Assembly: GCA_022457065.1 (NCBI GenBank)
Contig: JAJGBQ010000002.1
Location: 4,588,001-4,652,000, forward strand
Reading direction: 5' to 3'
Length of the DNA stretch: 64,000 nucleotides
Source of the DNA: Curvularia sp. ZM96
Lineage: Eukaryota > Ascomycota > Dothideomycetes > Pleosporales > Pleosporaceae
Of the stretch, positions 45,766 to 56,474 are shown piece after piece. The translations under genes were made by a program, and so were the position numbers. Positions within the stretch are counted from its first letter, which is position 1, and every line of letters starts with the position of its first letter. The notes beneath the pieces are model-generated. The model searched no databases and was not told where the DNA came from. It saw only the letters and a program-made list of their open reading frames with translations.

Positions 45766-46831
45766 ATGCAATTGCGATGGGAGTATCCATCGAGCCCCAT
45801 GGTCGGCGCATGGGGTCCAACCACGTCAAGGCACAAGTGAGTATCACCGTGGTACCTGCATGATAGCTCGTTTGTATCTGGCTAACCTGATACAGCTTCT
45901 GTGAAGAGGTACCTCGATCCCATGCGCTTTGCAATGAATAGCGATTGGAAACTCAACTAAATCAACCCCAGGACTACATCATCACTCCATACATTGGCGA
46001 ATTCATCAACACTCTCACAAACATGTCCTATGGTCCGTGCACCCGTCACCTTCCGATACTCTCAAATAAAAGAGGGAAACGCTCACACAATTTCGAACAG
46101 TAATCTATGGTATTCACGGCCTACGCCGTGTCTCACCCAAGCCCGAAGGTGGCCTCGTCTCGACGCTCGCCTTCCCCTACTGGGGCCTCATCGGCGTCGG
46201 CGTCCTCTCTGCCTGGTTCCACGCCACGCTCAAGTATCACTCTCAAATGGGCGACGACCTGTCCATGTTCCTAGCCGTAGGCGCCGTCTTGCACCAGCTC
46301 CTCTGCTACGACTCTACCCCCGCCCAACGCAGAAAGTACACGCTGTATATCCTCGGCAGCTTAATCCCTATTTCCGTTTACCATGTCTGGGCCGACGAAA
46401 TCATTATTCATGAGATTGCTTTCGGAGTCATGATTTTCCTTGTTTCGCGGAATGCGCGCGCGCTCATCAAGAAGCAAATTACTAACGAGGCGTCGCGCAA
46501 GAAGCTGGGGAATATGGCTACGTTTGGAATCTCAATGGGTTTGTTTGGGTATTTCCTCTGGAACATTGATTTTCATGCTTGCGGGTATGTGTTACGGTTC
46601 AAGCATTGGGTTGGCATGCCATGGGGCATGTTGTTCGAGTTGCATGGCTGGTGGCATATTTTCACAGCTATCGCGGCGTATGTGGGTATGGCGCTGGCGG
46701 AGTATCTGGTCACGATTAAGGAAGGGACGACGGGAAAGCTGGAGGAAGGGTTTGTCTGGCCTGTCCGGGCTGTGTTGAGGGATTTGGATGGTGTGGAGAA
46801 GAAGGGTGTTGAAGGGAAGAAAGGTAACTGA
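45766..46831 (+). CDS. Alkaline ceramidase (Ypc1/Ydc1 family)
   Basis: Four exons: 45766-45836, 45896-45908 (13-nt microexon), 45972-46032 and 46101-46831; 876 nt, 291 aa. N-terminus MQLRWEYPSSPMVGAWGPTT, then CEEDYIITPYIGEFINTLTN, as in yeast Ypc1. The metal-binding signature is intact: SAWFHATLKYHSQMGDDLSM supplies the first His and Asp, and FELHGWWHIFTA supplies the HxxxH pair in the last membrane helices. Seven hydrophobic segments fit the ER/Golgi CREST-family hydrolase, which releases sphingoid base and fatty acid from ceramide. The Lys-rich end (EKKGVEGKKGN) could be an ER-retrieval tail. Exon 3 uses a GTCCGT donor. Tsc10, in the same pathway, lies 24 kb away. Confidence 0.9.
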
Positions 46832-47582
46832 GCGGGAAGCTTTTTGCCTTTCTTTGTTTTCAAAATCAGACGTGGGAGTGAGAGGACGAAGATCACAATA
46901 CAACGACACAGCGGTAGAAAGCCCGACGAGGGCGGTATTTTTCCATGCCAAAACACTAGCATAGAATCATAGAGATAGACAGAGAATAATAATTCTTGTA
47001 TGTAAAACGATTGCAGCAATTCAACGCTTACATTTTCTCTCGCGATCTACTCCAACCTCTTAGCGTGATGCATGCACGGCACTGTGTCTTAAAGTAATCA
47101 TCAATCATACTTCTGCAGACCGGCGACCGACGTCTTCTGCGGTCTTTTTCCTGCCACAAACGTCATGTCGCACCCAATCTGGACAGTATCTTGATGCCCC
47201 CCAGTATATCGCGAGCCGAGCGTAAAAGCGAAACGGACATACTGCTAGGGCCGTTGGTCATGTTCTAGAGCCACAATGTGTGCTGATTGGCCGATCGGAG
47301 TTAAAGGTTAAATGTCCCCCGCCCGAGTCGATTCCACGATGCAGGTGGAGTCCAATTGGCGTCATGCAGTGGCGTTTACATAAGCTGTGTTCTCGGGTCC
47401 GAGGAGAGTTTCCAGCGAGCATATAAAGTGCTAAAGGTTCGACCAGACGAGATAGAAGAGAACAAACAAAGCACAGAGAACAACAACGAACGGTTCAATT
47501 GCGGTGATATCATTGACCAGTGTTTATTACCCCGCCTCAATTTCGTCCAAACCCTTCCACAACATCGTCTTCGCACTTTAAT
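46832..47582. other. Intergenic interval
   Basis: Ceramidase 3' flank and pyridoxal reductase promoter. No gene, RNA or repeat recognised. Confidence 0.45.
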
Positions 47583-48677
47583 ATGCCTCAACTTGTCGGA
47601 AAGACAGTAGGGCCAGTTGGCTATGGGCTCATGAGTGAGCGATTCCATTCACTTACTTTGAAAATACTGAAAGCTAATAACGGCAGACCTCACATGGAGC
47701 CCAAACCCACCATCTACAGAGGAAAGCTTCAAGGTTATGCGCACTGCGGCTTCCCTCGGAGCGACCAGCTGGAACGGTGGAGAGCTTTATGGCACACCAG
47801 AACGCAACTCTCTACACCTGCTGAATGAGTATTTCACCAAGTACCCCGAAGATGCAGACAAGATTGTTATTTCCATCAAGGGTGGTCTCAAGAAGGGCTC
47901 GATGATCGCCGATGGTAGTCGGGAAAACATTAGACGCAGCATCGACGAATGCTTGAAAGTTCTGGATGGCAAGAAGAGTCTGGATCTGTTTGAGTGTGCT
48001 AGAGTTGATCCCAAGACTCCGATTGAAGACACTATCAGCTACATCGCCGAGTACGTCAAGGAGGGCAAACTCGGCGGCATAAGTCTTTCAGAAGTCAGCG
48101 CGCAGTCGATCCGCAAAGCGCACAGCGTGCACCCCATCTCTGCCGTCGAGGTTGAGTTCTCGCTCTGGTCAACGGAGATTCTCGAAAACGGTGTCGCGGC
48201 GACTTGCGCTGAGCTGGGTATTCCTATCATCGCATACTCGCCTCTCGGACGCGGTTTCCTTGTAAGTATATCACTCTGCACGCAAGAAACCCATGGCTGA
48301 TTGGTCCGCAGTCCGGAAGATACAAGAAGCACAGTGACATCGAGCCCGGCTCCATATTACTGACTATGCCGAGGTTCCAGCCTGACGTCTTTGACGAGAA
48401 CCTCAAGCTTTTCCATGCTGTCGAAGACATTGCCAAAGCCAAGGGTGCCACGCCAGCTCAGATTGCTCTCGGCTGGGTCCTAAAGCACAGCGGAGCCAAA
48501 GGTATGCCTACTATCATCCCAATCCCAGGTGCCACCAAGTCCGAGAGGGTCGAGGAAAACGTGAAGCCGGCAACGCTCACCGACGAGGATATGAAGACTC
48601 TTGGTGAGATACTCAAGAAGTTCCCCGTTGTTGGTGGACGATACGACGATGCCCATTCATCACTGCTGTTCGCATAG
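47583..48677 (+). CDS. plr1: Pyridoxal reductase-like aldo/keto reductase
   Basis: Three exons, 47583-47634, 47687-48261 and 48312-48677; 993 nt, 330 aa. Begins MPQLVGKTVGPVGYGLMNLT. The AKR barrel shows the catalytic Tyr in SWNGGELYG and Lys in VISIKGGLKKGS. Where most AKRs have the active-site His the sequence reads DLFECARVD, the pattern I associate with Plr1-type (AKR8) enzymes. NADP-binding segments are GVAATCAELGIPIIAYSPLGRG and IPIPGATKSERVEENV. The family reduces pyridoxal to pyridoxine with NADPH in vitamin B6 salvage, in the cytosol. Two short introns have GTGAGC and GTAAGT donors. Substrate is inferred from family resemblance; a generic AKR is the alternative. Confidence 0.83.
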
Positions 48678-49101
48678 ACAATTGGTGTTCTAGGTTGAGA
48701 AACTTGTTAGTATATAGTGTAACAGTAATGTTTAACAAGCTCGAAATTATGAGAGAATAGGGTCAGGTGAATGTGTAGTGTATGAGCTAATCCGCATTCG
48801 AGCTGCTGTGAAGCATCCCTTTGGAATTGCAGAACTCTGGGATAAATCATCATAGAAGTTAAGGTATGAGAATGAAATGCACTTACCCATATTGTTGGCG
48901 TTGCAGTGAGGAGGAGTTGGAGGTGGGTAAGCGTCGCGGGCCAGAAAAATGCGCGGGAATGGCCCCTGCACTTGCGCTAGACGTTGAGCGCGCCGGCAGG
49001 ACGGCGCAACACGCTCCCTTGGGCAGACGCGCCCAGTCCGCACTCACCACCCACTCACTCACTCACCCACCTATCCACCGCCACGAGGCCATCTGACCGT
49101 C
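48678..49101. other. Intergenic interval, CACT-rich promoter
   Basis: Promoter of the zinc-finger gene. It ends in a short CACT/CACC-rich run (49041-49077, ACTC repeated) just upstream of the ATG at 49102. Nothing else recognised. Confidence 0.45.
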
Positions 49102-50483
49102 ATGACCGAGTCACCGTCAGATCTTTCAGAGTATGGGAGCGATGATTTCCCCGAGGATGTAAAAGGAAGCCGTCAACGCAGCTATGAAGCCACACCTGAC
49201 CATGACCAGCGCCCCAACAAGCGACCACGCCTCAATGTGCGCGCGCCCTCGTCGCCGCCAGCACCCATCAACACCATGCCGCCCGACCTAGACGAAGAGC
49301 TGTCCGAAGACACCGACGGTTCGGTGCCCGCCTCGCCCCATCACCACCCAGGCATGTCGCAGGATGACGAATACGGCCAGGAGCAGGTTACCGTCTGCAA
49401 GTGGGACGGATGCACCGCCGGCGACCTGCAAAACATGGACAAGCTAGTCGAGCATCTCCATGACGATCATATCGGAACGAGACAGAAGAAGTACAGCTGC
49501 GAGTGGAGCGATTGCACCCGCAAGGGCATCCCTCATGCCAGTGGATACGCACTCCGGGCACACATGCGCTCCCACACCCGCGAGAAGCCATTTTACTGCA
49601 CCCTCCCAGGTATTCCCCCCCCCCTCGTAATTCGGTTCCTGTTGCGCCTGGAAGCACATACTAAGCAGCCCTCTCAGAATGCGACCGCTCCTTCACCCGC
49701 TCCGACGCGCTGGCTAAGCACATGCGCACTGTTCACGAGACTGAGGCTCTACGACCCTCTGACCCCGTCCCCAAACACCACTCATCCAACCCTACCAACA
49801 ACAAGCAGCGCCTGAAGCTTGTCCTTAACAACGAAGCCAAGAAGCTGCCGCACGACAAGGCCTCGACCCCCGGCTCCCCGTCGCACCCTCCCAACAGCAC
49901 GGCTGCTGCGCCCGCTGCTGGAACCACCACATCCGAGACCGACTACGCCCACAACAACGTCATCTATCTGCAAGACCTTGCGAGCCCATCAGGCCCGACA
50001 CTGGTTCAATTCCCATCCGATATAGAATTCACACCCGAAGAGCTGCGGAAGCCCGCAAACGAGCTATTCCAGCTGCTGCGTAAACAGCTACAGTGGGCAA
50101 CCAAAGAGGGCGAGCAACTCCGTGCCGAAGCCGAGGAACTCGAGCGCTTGCGCCGCGAAGAGTGGCAGGCCAAAGAACTCTTATTTGAGAACTTTATGGA
50201 GGCACAGGCAGCGACGGAGCGCCGGAGACGAGCCGAGCAAGGCATACCCGAAGATATGGAGGGTTGGCAGGCAGTAGAGAAGGATATCGCTCCTTCAAAG
50301 GCCCTGCCTATCGCCCCCAAGAATGGCAAGCTGCCTTGGTGGCGCCAGGACGCTGCTCAGACTCACCGACCGGAGGTTAAGAAGGAGGAGCAGCAACCAT
50401 CTAAGTCGGCGCTATTGCCGCCACCATCATCAGCGGATATCAGGCACCAGGACGACGGTCAGCCTCAGGTTCCTGTAGCTTAG
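49102..50483 (+). CDS. Iec1-like C2H2 zinc-finger protein (INO80-associated?)
   Basis: Two exons, 49102-49609 and 49678-50483; 1314 nt, 437 aa. The intron lies inside a zinc finger. Three fingers in series are visible (~100-200): CKWDGC...HLHDDH, CEWSDC...HMRSH, then CTLPECDRSFTRSDALAKHM with its final His. The finger layout, and the C-terminal block YLQDLASPSGPTL, FTPEELRKPANELFQLLRKQ followed by a Glu/Arg-rich helix, resemble S. pombe Iec1, a YY1-like subunit of the INO80 chromatin remodeller. An acidic N-terminus and a Pro-rich tail flank these. The C2H2 class is sure; Iec1 orthology is inferred from pattern memory. Confidence 0.75.
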
Positions 50484-50943
50484 AGGGCGTCGTATGATCA
50501 CGCCTACACCATATTTGCCAATGCCATGTATGGTCAATTTGGTGGAGCACGGTTCTGCCTGCGCTTTGTGGGCTTGCTAGCAGCCAGGGAATTAACGAAT
50601 AATTGCAGTCTTTTCTTTTCTCTTTTTTCCGCTCGTCTGCTTGTTTCTCTTTAGACAAATTCAGTGTAACATTACTACATGGGCTGCACGGCTCACACAG
50701 TTGGAGGGGGTGTATTAGGTTCAAAAGATACCAATCGATTCCATGCTTTCAAACTAATATACAGTGTCGTTCCTTGAATGCAACTTTGCAGTTTCTGGTC
50801 CTGTTTTGCATGCGCATCCCGAGCGTCATGCTAACCCAGTAGTACGTATTTCATGCACATGGCTACACACGAGCAGCGCGAACACGTCATTGTGTCCGCC
50901 ATCCTCCGTACCGGCTTTTCACAGCCTGTCAGGAGCCAGGAAT
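50484..50943. other. Convergent intergenic interval
   Basis: Shared 3' flank between the zinc-finger gene and the minus-strand membrane protein gene. No feature seen. Confidence 0.45.
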
Positions 50944-51726
50944 CTACCTAGCCTTCCTCTTATCCGCCTCAGTGTTCTTGAACGGAAACCCACTTGTCCT
51001 CTTATCCGCACCCGTCTTCCTGCTAATCCTGCCATTGCTGCTAGCAAACAGAATGCACCACAGCGCAACTGTAGCCAGGAAGCCGGAGCCAAGCGTGCCC
51101 AGGCTAAAAGACATGACGCCCGTCTTGGTCCACATGGCGTATCCATAGAAGGCGTAGATGGCGTGGAACATGGCGGTTATGGTGAGTGTGGGTAGCGCAT
51201 ACGGTGCTTTGGGATCTTCGGCTTGGGTTGTTGCGCCTGGCGAATGTCAGATCAGATCGACCCAAGCTACATAACTAAGGGAACAAGAAAGACGCACCTT
51301 CAGAAAGACGACTAGATAACGGGACCGAGCCTGTGAGTAACACAGTGAGGATTCCCAGTGCTATGAGCGCAAAGCCGAGCGAGCGGCTGAAGTAGACCTC
51401 CAGAGCTGTTTCTATTCGTTAGCCAAAGCGGTCTTTTCAGCCTAAAGCAGAGGCCGGAGGGTTACGTACTGGTTGCTTCGCGGACCTCGGGCGACAGCAA
51501 TGCTGCAATCATGGTTGGGGAGCTGATTAGAGGTACGGATTGCGTCACTGTAGTCTGCGATTAGCACACTGATTGCCAACTCAAAATGGCATCGAGAGGA
51601 AACGTACTGAGCCATGCGGCAGTGCCGTATGAGTAAAAGTAGTAGACCTAACTGTCGTCAGCTTCTGCTCGTCTTGCAAAGCTTGCTTCCAGCTCATGTC
51701 TAGCTGGCAGCGGTACGTACATCCAT
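50944..51726 (-). CDS. Four-helix membrane protein, unknown function
   Basis: Five exons, 5' to 3': 51726-51721 (6 nt, codes Met-Asp only), 51647-51608, 51547-51470, 51405-51298, 51236-50944; 525 nt, 174 aa. All phases agree. Hydrophobic segments: around AAWLMTQSVPLISS, SLGFALIALGILTVLLTG, TITAMFHAIYAFYGYAMW and LGTLGSGFLATVALWCILFA. The C-terminus is basic (KRTSGFPFKNTEADKRKAR) and probably cytosolic. I do not recognise a named family; proteins of this size and layout occur across filamentous ascomycetes. The 6-nt first exon followed by a GTACGT donor is unusual but is the only way to join the strong second exon to an ATG in phase. Confidence 0.7.
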
Positions 51727-52312
51727 GATGGCGGAGGGGTGATGATGACAGTTGATTTGTGTAGTTTTTTTTAAGTTCGGGAGGTGTGAAGAGTAGGAGA
51801 CAAAGCTACGAAAGAGACAAACTTATTATAAGAGAGAAGAAAGGTCGATGTGGGTTGTGCGTGTAATGTGCCTGGCGGGATCCGCGCCAGCATTCGCGAC
51901 AAAGGTACGTCATTGTTGCGCTAAGCTCCAGCTCCCCGGCCCGACCTATCCTGGCGCGGGTCAGTTCGTCAGACGCGCATTTCCGGTTCGCCATGGCGAT
52001 AGCGAGGAGCCGATCACTAAACCGAGAGGGGCTGGGAGCTATTTTCACACAGGATATGCCTAGGTAAAGGGCAGGTTGGGGTTCGCGCCACGCTTTCTGA
52101 GCCACAGCGCTGAGCGATGTTATGGACGTTGCATTCCTTATCCATCGACTTCATCTTGTATTAAATCACAATAATCTACAACAGACAACGCGCGTATACA
52201 CGCTTCTCATTATATTGGGAAAGTAAGAGATCAGCTTCAAATAAAAGCCACAATCCGGAAACTCTTTAGATGCTGGATTCCCCGTGAACAGCCACATTAC
52301 AGGAGCATCCAG
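51727..52312. other. Intergenic interval
   Basis: Promoter side of the membrane protein gene, plus the flank beyond the stop of the pseudogene. No gene seen. Confidence 0.4.
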
Positions 52313-52800
52313 TTACTCCACTGCTGCACCGAAGTTGTTTGCGTTGCGCATGCAGGTCTGAGGCTCGTCTAGGATGAAGCCTCGGACATACCCACGAGGT
52401 GATGCATCCCACCCATCCAGCATCTCGAAAGGCTTAGATGCGTCGGTCAAGACCTCGGGGTGTTTACACTCGACGTGCTAGATCGGGTTTCCACTGAGGT
52501 TCACGTAACAACGTTTCTTGAATACCCCAGATCCCGAGGCCGCCTTGACGAAGCGCATCTCGTTAAGGTTGGCTTGCTCTTGTGTATTTCCACGGAGCAT
52601 AAAGTACCGCCACTGGTGTTCTGGCTTCTTCTAGGCTGATATGATAGTGAAACAGTCGGATATATTGGACAGAATCTGGAATGCATTCTTGAGCCCACCA
52701 AAAGAAGTCCCTCCACCGTGTGGATGTCCCACATGGGATTTGATTCCGGCAGCAGGTGTCACTGTAAACCAGTATGCAGGCTTTGGCCTTTCTCTACAAA
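52313..52800 (-). pseudogene. Broken gene with two internal TAG stops
   Basis: On the minus strand one frame from about 52785 down to the TAA at 52315-52313 reads as coherent protein (SHVGHPHGGGTSFGGLKNAF; HQWRYFMLRGNTQEQANL; FEMLDGWDASPRGYVRGF). It is interrupted only by TAG at 52633-52631 and TAG at 52480-52478. Both stops fit a single C-to-T change from CAG in a CpA context. Upstream, TTTTGTAG near 52795 could be an intron acceptor, so a short 5' exon may lie in 52800-52960; I could not fix its start. I do not recognise the family. The other two frames are open in parts but look less protein-like. Confidence 0.5.
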
Positions 52801-54990
52801 ATTAGGGATGCAAGCCACGACCATGAGCTTGGAATAAGCCTGTTCCCTAACACTCCAACGACTCTGCAGGCGTATCGTTCGAGCCATCGTACATCCTATC
52901 CAGACTTGGCCTATTGAACGTAAGCTGACGGCGATCGGCAGCTGCGCACTACTCACTAAGTTTTGAATATGAGATATAGATCGTTGATGTGCGATATATA
53001 GTTGTATTGAAGGGTTATATCTGCCATGGAAATCTACAAAAAGCTGGGGGATGGCCTCTTTATACTACGATAAAGGCAGCGGAGAAACTCAAGGGCCGCA
53101 GGTGAAGACGAATTTGAACTAAACGTTTTTAGTAGTGCCGTTTGTCAAGCAAAGCCGATGTGAAGGTGGATCTAAAGCCACCTCAGTAGGTCGGATGTAT
53201 TGATTCAGCGCACAGGAAGATTCTAGGGCGTTCACATGTGCCAACATGCAGTCTTACTCAAAGCCTCTCAGAAGACCTGGTTTGATATTCCGATCTCGAC
53301 TTGTTCTACACACCTCCATCGTAACAATCGCAATCAATCAGCCGCCTTGCTATCCAGCCCATATACCCAGAAAGGAAATTCACAGCAAACAGCCATCGAT
53401 TACAGCAAACGGCTGTCAGAAACCTAGCGCCGGTGCTCCGTTTTCGAGCCTGATGATCTTGGTCGAGGCTACGCCACCTCACAACGAACATTGCCAGAGA
53501 GGGCAATGAAACAGCGAAACCATCGATGTATGCATACATCCCGCTACCCGAACCCGTCTTTCTAACCAGTCATCCATTAGCCTCGCGAAAAGATTGGGAC
53601 CGAAAATAGGAAAAGGCTAGCAGTGCCGTAGTGAGTGCCACTAGGAGACTGTGGGAAAAAGAAAGCAATACGCGTGGCTGGATTTGTCTACCGACAATCA
53701 AGAGAGAACCATCAAGCTACTTCCATCCAGCAGATAAGCCTGATTGCTGGATTACCATCACAGCACAGCTACGATACTTCGCTGAACGCAACACTTCAAC
53801 GCTTGATGTAAATACAGCCGCCTCCCCCCTTTTTGGTCTACATCCCATGACTTGCGCCCTAATTTACACACTTCCAGACCATACCTCTTCGAACCCAAGC
53901 AATATCACCGACTCTAACACTGTTTCTTCTAGCTCCCTTGTGACATTTTTAGTGCAGTGCCCAAACAGGAAACTCGCCGCATATCCATCGATACCAGACA
54001 GCGGAAAGGAGAATTAAAAAGGAAACCGCGCAAATAAAGTGCGTGTATAGTCCCCGCCTCCGGCTTGTCATCACTCGTAGCGTATTTCTGGATTTCCAAA
54101 ATGTTTTTGAGACATTAGTTTGAAAAGTTGAGAATTAATTACACAATTCCATCCTTTTCTCTAGACACACAACCCCCTTCTAAAACCTTGATTCCTTTCC
54201 CCACCTGAAACCTCAAACTTTTCTTTCTCTACTTGCAAAGCGCGTCACATTTTTCTTTTTCCCCAGCCGCAAAACGCGCACCCTCCCATCCCAGATAACG
54301 GAACGGACCAAAAGAAAAAAGCGTTTACAAGACGCGCGCCCCAGAATGCGCACCGCGGTTTTGGCAATACTTTCCCCAAGTAGGAAATTTTGGGTCAAAA
54401 GTGTCGAAAGCAGGTCTTGATTGTGGCTTGTATAGCTTGAGAGAAAGCAAAGACAAAAAAAGAAAGCAGAGAAAGGTAGTAGTAATATCCCCCCCAGGTC
54501 ACGCAAATGCCCCCGTGCCGCAAATAATCTGCGATTTTAGTGTCTTAGAATTCATGCTATCGCTTGTATTACACCGCGATAATGAATCACTCATTCCTAA
54601 GCCTATTCTCTACAAATCTAGAAGGACGACTAAAGGTATTACAGCGTGTTTAGTCCTGTTGTCGCCGATCACGTGTTGGCTAGTCTAGGGTTAATTGGCT
54701 TCACACCCCTATCATAGCATGATATATGCACGATTTCTACATATCAGAGAGATCAAACGATAGGACTGTTGTAGTAGAAGATTTCCCTACACCTGTTTAA
54801 CATTTTTTCTTGGAATAGGTTTTATTCCGGATTTATCCGAGTTCTGGTAGGATTGGCAATGAAATTGAAGTGGAGTGGGATTACGCCTCTGGCATTACAA
54901 CTTGTAGTACCGGAATTTGCAAAGACAAAAACTTAAGAAGAAGGTATAGGGTTCGGCATGCATTTACACCACTCCGGGGTGATATACGCT
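52801..54990. other. Gene-free interval
   Basis: The first 160 bp may hold the 5' exon of the pseudogene. Beyond that I see only short, unconvincing frames. Composition becomes more A/T-rich and homopolymer-rich from about 54.0 kb towards 54.9 kb. Confidence 0.45.
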
Positions 54991-55908
54991 TTATGGAATT
55001 AAATCTTCTGTTCCCTGCTGATACTTCCTGAATATCTGTAGATTATTCTCATTCACCTCACGTATAAACGCCTCACGTTCCTGTTCCGCATCAACTACAT
55101 CTCCCTCTCTCTCCTTGTATCCCTGGCTAGGGGGCAGGCCGCATATAGATTCCACTCGACCACCCATTTTCTCATCCAAATATGCCGGCCAATTTTTCGC
55201 ATAGTACCCTTCAATGACTAGTTTCTCCAGCTGTTGAATCTTCCCTAAAGCACGCACAAAGTCCAAATTATCACCCAAACCCTCTCCCCACCATCCCGCA
55301 AGGTCCGCACCCCATCCAAGCTTAATATATCGTAACCCACTTGCTTCCTCAGCTAATACATGGAGAAGTTGTAGCCACGGAGAGAGTTCAGCCATGCATG
55401 GCACCCAGATGTGTAGTTTCTTTATCAACCTAAAGTTGACAAGACCACTTCGCACGATGAGTTGAAACATTTGTTCTGGTTCACTTATCGCAAATGCGTT
55501 CTGCGAGTAAAGTATTGGGTTTGCCTCGTCGTATATCTGCTTGCACGTCTGCAGTATGCCTGGTTCCATTGTTCTGTATTGCGGAGCTTGAATCATATCG
55601 AGCATAACCTTCTTTTGATCCGTGTTCCCGACTGCCCACGAAGGGTTCTGCGTCCGGTCGAATCGGCTTACGAGAAGTTCGTCGTAGATTCCAAGTCGGA
55701 TTTCGACAGGCAAGGTCAAGAAGGTGACTTTGTTGATTCCTTCGACTTCGTTGGTAGCTGGAGGCGGAGGGACAACTAGGGGATTGCGATCGCATGGCTT
55801 GGGTTTCTTTCTTGCGATTGAGGGTCCATTACCGGAGAGATCCATTTCGAAGAAGGCTTTAGCGATGTTTTTCGTCATAAAAGGCATCTCATTTTTTGAT
55901 GGTGGCAT
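54991..55908 (-). CDS. 2EXR/DUF7730-like (F-box-like) protein
   Basis: One exon, 305 aa. After a basic, Pro-rich start (KPKPCDRNPLVVPPPPAT), the motif FLTLPVEIRLGIYDELLVSR at ~62-81 is the F-box-like 2EXR pattern common in fungal genomes. About 50 residues later GILQTCKQIYDEANPILYSQ marks the usual second block of DUF7730-type proteins. The rest is Leu-rich with scattered Trp (WLQLLHVLAEEASGLRYIKL). Such proteins form large lineage-specific families; a role in ubiquitin ligase substrate choice is often assumed but is unproven. No intron is needed. The first Met (55908) is chosen; a second Met five codons on is possible. Confidence 0.78.
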   Translation of the reverse strand: MPPSKNEMPFMTKNIAKAFFEMDLSGNGPSIARKKPKPCDRNPLVVPPPPATNEVEGINKVTFLTLPVEIRLGIYDELLVSRFDRTQNPSWAVGNTDQKKVMLDMIQAPQYRTMEPGILQTCKQIYDEANPILYSQNAFAISEPEQMFQLIVRSGLVNFRLIKKLHIWVPCMAELSPWLQLLHVLAEEASGLRYIKLGWGADLAGWWGEGLGDNLDFVRALGKIQQLEKLVIEGYYAKNWPAYLDEKMGGRVESICGLPPSQGYKEREGDVVDAEQEREAFIREVNENNLQIFRKYQQGTEDLIP

Positions 55909-56474
55909 CGTTGCTTATCTAGTTCTCTCAGCCCAGAGCGAACGAGCTATACGACGACACTTGGATGGTCAGGTCTACTCCGTTGTTGAGTGGTGCGCCA
56001 AGTATCTCTGGACTGACGGAACAGTGTGGTAGGATTGGTACGGGGGTGGGAATCCGTCACATGCGAAGTTCCTCTGGACGGTGGAGTGCTGTGGTAATTA
56101 TCGGAGACGGTCGCAAGGCTGTACGGCATCCCACTTCGCCAAGCTCCTTGTTCTGGCGTCGACTTGCAGACACAGGGCGCTCGTTGGGGAAGTACCGACA
56201 GAAGTAACGATCACGCGTGAATATGAGCGCCGTGCCGCACTAAGACCTGGGATTGGCTCCTCAGCATGGCTGAAGGTTTCTTCATTGCATGTACCCCTCT
56301 TTTCTTGTGGCACGAGGGGATTTGTGTAACCCAGGGAGGGCCATTAACCGAGAAGAGGAAAAACAAAGGGTAGCATAGACATGACTATGCCGTGTTTTAT
56401 GGTCCAATGTGCATTTGCGCAGGGTAACGACTTGTCTATAATATTCTGAAAGGCGTCTATGAAGTTCTAAAAAT
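55909..56474. other. Intergenic interval
   Basis: Promoter of the 2EXR protein gene and 3' flank of the P450. No gene supported. Confidence 0.4.
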
